From contig JAKSMY010000075.1 of the NCBI GenBank assembly GCA_024400275.1, forward strand, positions 1-7,287: 7,287 nt of DNA. Reading direction: 5' to 3'. The notes below the pieces were generated by a model. It saw only the letters and a program-made list of their open reading frames with translations. It did not search any database and had not been told where the DNA came from. Made by a program: the position numbers and the translations under genes. This document shows positions 6,830-7,287 of this stretch, one piece after another (the first letter of the stretch is position 1; every line of letters begins with the position of its first letter). The DNA comes from Paludibacteraceae bacterium. GTDB taxonomy: Bacteria; Bacteroidota; Bacteroidia; Bacteroidales; Paludibacteraceae.

Positions 6830-6861
6830 TTTGCGTAATTCGAAAAAATGTTGTACCTTTG
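6830..6861 (+). promoter_or_regulatory. Predicted Bacteroidota promoter for the riboswitch-receptor transcript
   Basis: A TTTG -33 element (6830-6833) is followed after 20 bases by TACCTTTG (6854-6861), within TTGTACCTTTG (6851-6861). Transcription would start a few bases downstream, just before the riboswitch aptamer. The -33 element lies 25 bases from that of the divergent DUF4832 promoter, so the two polymerase sites are back to back. Confidence 0.75.
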
Positions 6862-6872
6862 CACCCGCAATC

Positions 6873-7004
6873 CGTTCAGGGAAGTCAGGTGAGAGTCCTG
6901 CACAGACCCGCTGCTGTGATTCGCAATCAAGTTTTCTCTCTCATAGTCACTGAGTTACACACTCGGGAAGGCTGAAAACAAGAGCGATAAGTCAGAAGAC
7001 CTAC
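6873..7004 (+). promoter_or_regulatory. Cobalamin (vitamin B12) riboswitch aptamer
   Basis: The conserved cobalamin riboswitch blocks appear in order. GGGAAgtcAGGTGagAgTCCT begins at 6879 and CAGACCCGCTGCTGTGAT follows at 6903-6920. AGTCACTGAGT leads into a hairpin (CTGAGT, loop TACAC, ACTCGG), then GGGAAGGCTGAA (near 6964-6976) and finally AAGTCAGAAGACCTAC (6989-7004). This class binds adenosyl- or methylcobalamin and usually represses downstream B12 transport or synthesis genes when the vitamin is plentiful. It lies between a good promoter and the start of a TonB-dependent receptor, the standard place for control of B12 uptake. The outer boundaries are approximate. Confidence 0.93.
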
Positions 7005-7009
7005 AGGTT

Positions 7010-7053
7010 GTAAGGCTACGGCCTTTGTCATTCACGCTCTCGCGGAATAGAGC
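7010..7053 (+). promoter_or_regulatory. Probable riboswitch expression platform with two hairpins
   Basis: Directly after the aptamer, AAGGC (7012-7016) and GCCTT (7021-7025) form a stem closed by a UACG loop, giving the very stable cUACGg tetraloop. A second hairpin pairs GCTCT (7036-7040) with AGAGC (7049-7053) around CGCGGAAT and ends 8 nt before the receptor ATG. The 5' arm of the second hairpin can instead pair with AGAGCG at 6981-6986, inside the aptamer region. No run of U follows either hairpin, so control of translation initiation is more likely than termination. The pairings are visible; their regulatory meaning is inferred. Confidence 0.5.
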
Positions 7054-7061
7054 TCACGACA

Positions 7062-7287
7062 ATGCAACGACTTATCTCCATATTGTTTTTGGCACTCTCT
7101 GTGTGCATCCCTTTGTTCGCTGCGAATGAAGCGGATTCGGTCGTATTGGGCGAAGTAACCATTGTGGCACGACCTGCCACACATGAGGTGATAACACCAC
7201 AAACACTCTCTGGTAACGACCTGCAACGATTATCTGCTCATTCGGTAGCCGATGCCATGCGCTATTTTTCAGGTGTTCAAATCAAAG
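7062..7287 (+). CDS. BtuB-like TonB-dependent outer-membrane receptor, N-terminus only
   Basis: Seventy-five codons are present before the right edge. They begin with a signal peptide (MQRLISILFLALSVCIPLFA, cleavage near Ala20-Ala21). A TonB-box-like stretch 'VVLGEVTIVA' follows (27-36). The start of a plug domain comes next: 'LSGNDLQRLSAHSVADAMR' (49-67) and 'FSGVQIK' (69-75), the usual pattern before the plug's conserved glycine-rich segment. TonB-dependent receptors carry scarce ligands across the outer membrane using TonB-ExbBD energy. Because the gene lies directly behind a cobalamin riboswitch, the likely ligand is vitamin B12 or a related corrinoid. The ATG is the first in frame after the riboswitch and gives a proper signal peptide. 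The barrel, which would confirm BtuB, is outside the window, so no gene symbol is assigned. Confidence 0.88.
   Translation, partial: MQRLISILFLALSVCIPLFAANEADSVVLGEVTIVARPATHEVITPQTLSGNDLQRLSAHSVADAMRYFSGVQIK

Noticed and set aside
6735..6953. Seventy-two-codon plus-strand frame over the divergent promoters and riboswitch
   Set aside because: It crosses two well-matched promoters and the conserved aptamer blocks, and its translation shows no protein-like features.
1..7287. CRISPR array, insertion sequence or phage remnant
   Set aside because: The only tandem repeats have no spacers, and no transposase, integrase, terminal inverted repeats or phage genes were seen on either strand.

Overview
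The window looks like chromosomal DNA from a member of the Bacteroidales (Bacteroidota). Four promoters share the 11-mer TTGTAYCTTTG, which contains the Bacteroides-type TAnnTTTG -7 element, and no gene has a Shine-Dalgarno sequence. The gene content fits: an OmpA protein with the 'GHASKEG' variant loop, large secreted Ig/BIG2 proteins, a DUF4832-type glycosidase-like protein, and a cobalamin riboswitch in front of a TonB-dependent receptor. Every predicted gene product has an N-terminal signal peptide, so this is an envelope and secretion neighbourhood. I see no tRNA, rRNA, transposase, phage gene or CRISPR array.

Layout. Positions 1-2209 (minus) hold the N-terminal 736 codons of a very large multi-domain surface protein; it is open across its whole visible length and runs off the left edge. 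The divergent intergenic region 2210-2474 carries promoters for both flanking genes and a perfect-length 4 x 11-bp tandem repeat that lies in the predicted leader of the minus-strand gene. On the plus strand, an OmpA-family outer-membrane protein (2475-4019) and a small secreted protein (4029-4499) are 9 bp apart and form a likely two-gene operon. It converges, with a single base between stop codons, on a minus-strand gene (4501-6720) for a secreted protein with a glycosidase-like barrel, a BIG2 domain, a carbohydrate-binding-like domain and a Bacteroidales-type terminal tail. The last intergenic region (6721-7061) holds two nearly identical divergent promoters, then a cobalamin riboswitch with a hairpin-rich expression platform. 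The window ends in the first 75 codons of a BtuB-like receptor (7062-7287).

How it fits together. The OmpA protein probably anchors the outer membrane to peptidoglycan, and its small partner and the divergent Ig-rich protein are probably exported and surface associated. The DUF4832 protein probably acts on or binds an extracellular glycan. The receptor is controlled separately by vitamin B12. The least ordinary signal is the leader of the 1-2209 gene: each 11-bp repeat, read on the minus strand, gives a four-residue mini-ORF whose stop overlaps the next start as ATGA, and the last mini-ORF overlaps the real start codon in the same way.
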